Source: Diphasiastrum complanatum
Taxonomy: Eukaryota > Streptophyta > Lycopodiopsida > Lycopodiales > Lycopodiaceae
NCBI GenBank assembly: GCA_029204225.1
Contig: CM055092.1
Location: 72,585,074-72,649,073 of the forward strand
Length of the DNA stretch: 64,000 nt
Reading direction: 5' to 3'
Shown piece after piece: positions 62,661 to 64,000 of this stretch. The notes below the pieces were generated by a model. It was not told the DNA's origin. It made no database searches and worked only from the letters and a program-made list of their open reading frames with translations. The translations under genes were made by a program, and so were the position numbers. Every line of letters begins with the position of its first letter. Positions within the stretch are counted from its first letter, which is position 1.

Positions 62661-62889
62661 TTACCCATGCATGCTTATATGAACCACATGTTCTTGATTT
62701 TGCTTGTTGATCCTACCTTTGTACACTCCGTCATAATAAAGTCAGCCTATGATGCGCGTGAAGGGAAATGCCTTGTCGACCTTCTTTTTAGCTCTTCTAT
62801 TTGGCATGAGTTCATCCCTTTTGTACACTCTCTCTCTTGGATGTCTACATACTTGGACTGCCTATGCTACCACATTATACACCATATCC

Positions 62890-63153
62890 ACTGACACCCC
62901 ATCTCCATCTGAGTTCAATTTCTTCACCTTTGACATGGTCCTTGTGGCCATTAAGAGAATGAAGACCCACCGTGCTAGAGTAATTGAGGACCTTGAGTGT
63001 GAGCTACTAATCCATGCCGTTGACACATGCTTATCCATTATAATCACTTTGCTTGTCTCTGGTTTTCCTTCATCTCGATGCACTAATACCATCCATTCCA
63101 TCCACAAAATTGGTGGCCGCATGAATATAGGCAACTACCGATCCATTTGCTAA
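62890..63153 (+). pseudogene. LINE fragment just before reverse transcriptase core
   Basis: The plus frame reads VLVAIKRMKTHRARVIEDLE, then LLVSGFPSSRCTNTIHSIHK and RMNIGNYRSIC before a stop at 63151. This is the linker and first RT motif (GNYR-I) of plant LINE elements. The catalytic RT blocks do not follow, so the copy is truncated. Confidence 0.65.
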
Positions 63154-63170
63154 ACTGTATGATACTATTC

Positions 63171-63947
63171 TTCAGTCCTAAGTTGCATGTGAATGACATT
63201 CCAGAATACAGCGTTCCAGAATGTTAGGAACCCCCCCCAAAAAAAAAAACCTTAATTTTTTTTACACCCATTGGAACCTGAGTAGGAGACACACAACTAG
63301 GAGCAATAGTAGGTTTCAAAATCTAGGGAGTTCTATTGTACACAATGCATCTATGCCAAGTTAGTGACTTCTTGTCATGGCTTCTCAATGATTCTGAGAT
63401 CAAAAGCGAAAGCTTGCATGTTAAAAACCTAGAGTGTTCAGGAAGGAGTGCTACCAAGAGAGGAAATTGAACCTCATGAAGATCATGTTTTGTCACTGTG
63501 AAGTTTGGAATATGGATTAAGCTTGCTCCAGTGACCAGCAATTGCTCATTCTGTATGTGTTAAAGAACCCAGTACCTTGCATGATGTGAAACAAGGTACG
63601 ACTTGGTAGAAGAGTTCCCAACAAGACTTAAAGATCTGTCAGAACATCTTCTAGGTGCATGGATACTAGTCCCATAACCATAGAGTGTAGATGCAGAAGG
63701 GTTATTCATCAATGCTTTGCGTGATTGAAAAATGTAGCAAAGCAAACTTGGTTTTGATGAAACTATGTGTTATAATTTAGTTTTTCGAATACCTAAATCT
63801 ATCATTGGTTTTTGAACTTTCTAGACTTTTTCATTTTTCAAAGAAACCCAAGAAAAAAAACATTTCGCTTAGAACACCTGAATTTCCGGAATGTAGTGTT
63901 CCAGAACGTGATTGGGACTCTACATTCCAGAACGCGATGCATCTATG
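63171..63947. mobile_element. possible hAT-related element
   Basis: The right end reads GATGCATCTATG (63936-63947), the same terminal sequence as the hAT element at 46782 apart from one base. Inside it, GTTCCAGAACG and ATTCCGGAAT motifs repeat on both strands (63885-63935) and recur at the left near 63197-63225 (ATTCCAGAAT, GTTCCAGAAT). The left terminus and target duplication could not be identified. Confidence 0.35.
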
Positions 63948-64000
63948 TTATTTTTGTTTCGTCAACTTCAAGAAAGCCTTTTACTTTGTCTCCCTCATAC

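Overview
This window is nuclear DNA of a land plant with a large, repeat-rich genome. Evidence: a gene of the plant-specific DUF1639 family, a plant-type RanBP1 gene, a plant PSMD10 (gankyrin)-like ankyrin gene whose introns are about 4 kb and 14.3 kb, and many decayed Ty1/copia elements whose primer sites match plant initiator-Met tRNA. Long CT, GA, CA and TA tracts together with very long introns fit a fern-like or other giant plant genome, but the species cannot be fixed from the sequence. No rRNA, organelle or bacterial genes were seen.

There are three host genes, all on the + strand. (1) 735-2540: the 3' exons of a DUF1639 gene. (2) 23386-24530: a complete four-exon RanBP1 gene (196 aa), with TATA box, GA-rich leader, telo-box motifs and a polyadenylation signal. 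(3) 43642-62396: the first three exons (150 aa) of a PSMD10-like proteasome assembly chaperone. The gene continues past the right edge.

Region by region: 0.4-2.6 kb DUF1639 gene with SINE-like pieces. 5.2-19 kb a nested block of Ty1/copia elements: two minus-strand remnants, one nearly complete plus-strand element (10071-15844, both LTRs, PBS, PPT and 5-bp TSD) inserted in a 271-bp tandem duplication, then a third minus-strand remnant. 19-23 kb mostly unassignable. 23.2-24.9 kb RanBP1. 27-39 kb simple repeats and unusual degenerate arrays: CpG-rich TCGAAA/TTTTCG arrays (29.6-32.2 kb), Helitron-type 3' ends facing each other (32.5 kb), a GGTCCTAA minisatellite that switches orientation (32.6-33.8 kb), a perfect 24-bp hairpin beside a 0.5-kb TA/GTAC array, and a short truncated LINE with an unusually long direct repeat at its ends. 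40.3 kb a foldback element. 43.6-62.4 kb the ankyrin gene; its intron 1 carries a complete non-autonomous hAT element (45976-46782, 8-bp TSD) and its intron 2 carries a triplicated 235-bp repeat, a gypsy-like gag fragment, and three copia elements (52.2-61.0 kb). 62.7-64 kb a LINE fragment and a second hAT-like terminus.

The strongest unusual signals are the microsatellite that forms the 5' splice site of ankyrin-gene exon 3, the copia element with AG...GT-type LTR ends whose empty target site survives in the neighbouring tandem copy, the orientation-switching GGTCCTAA array, and the CpG-rich array. All retroelement reading frames are broken; none looks able to move by itself.
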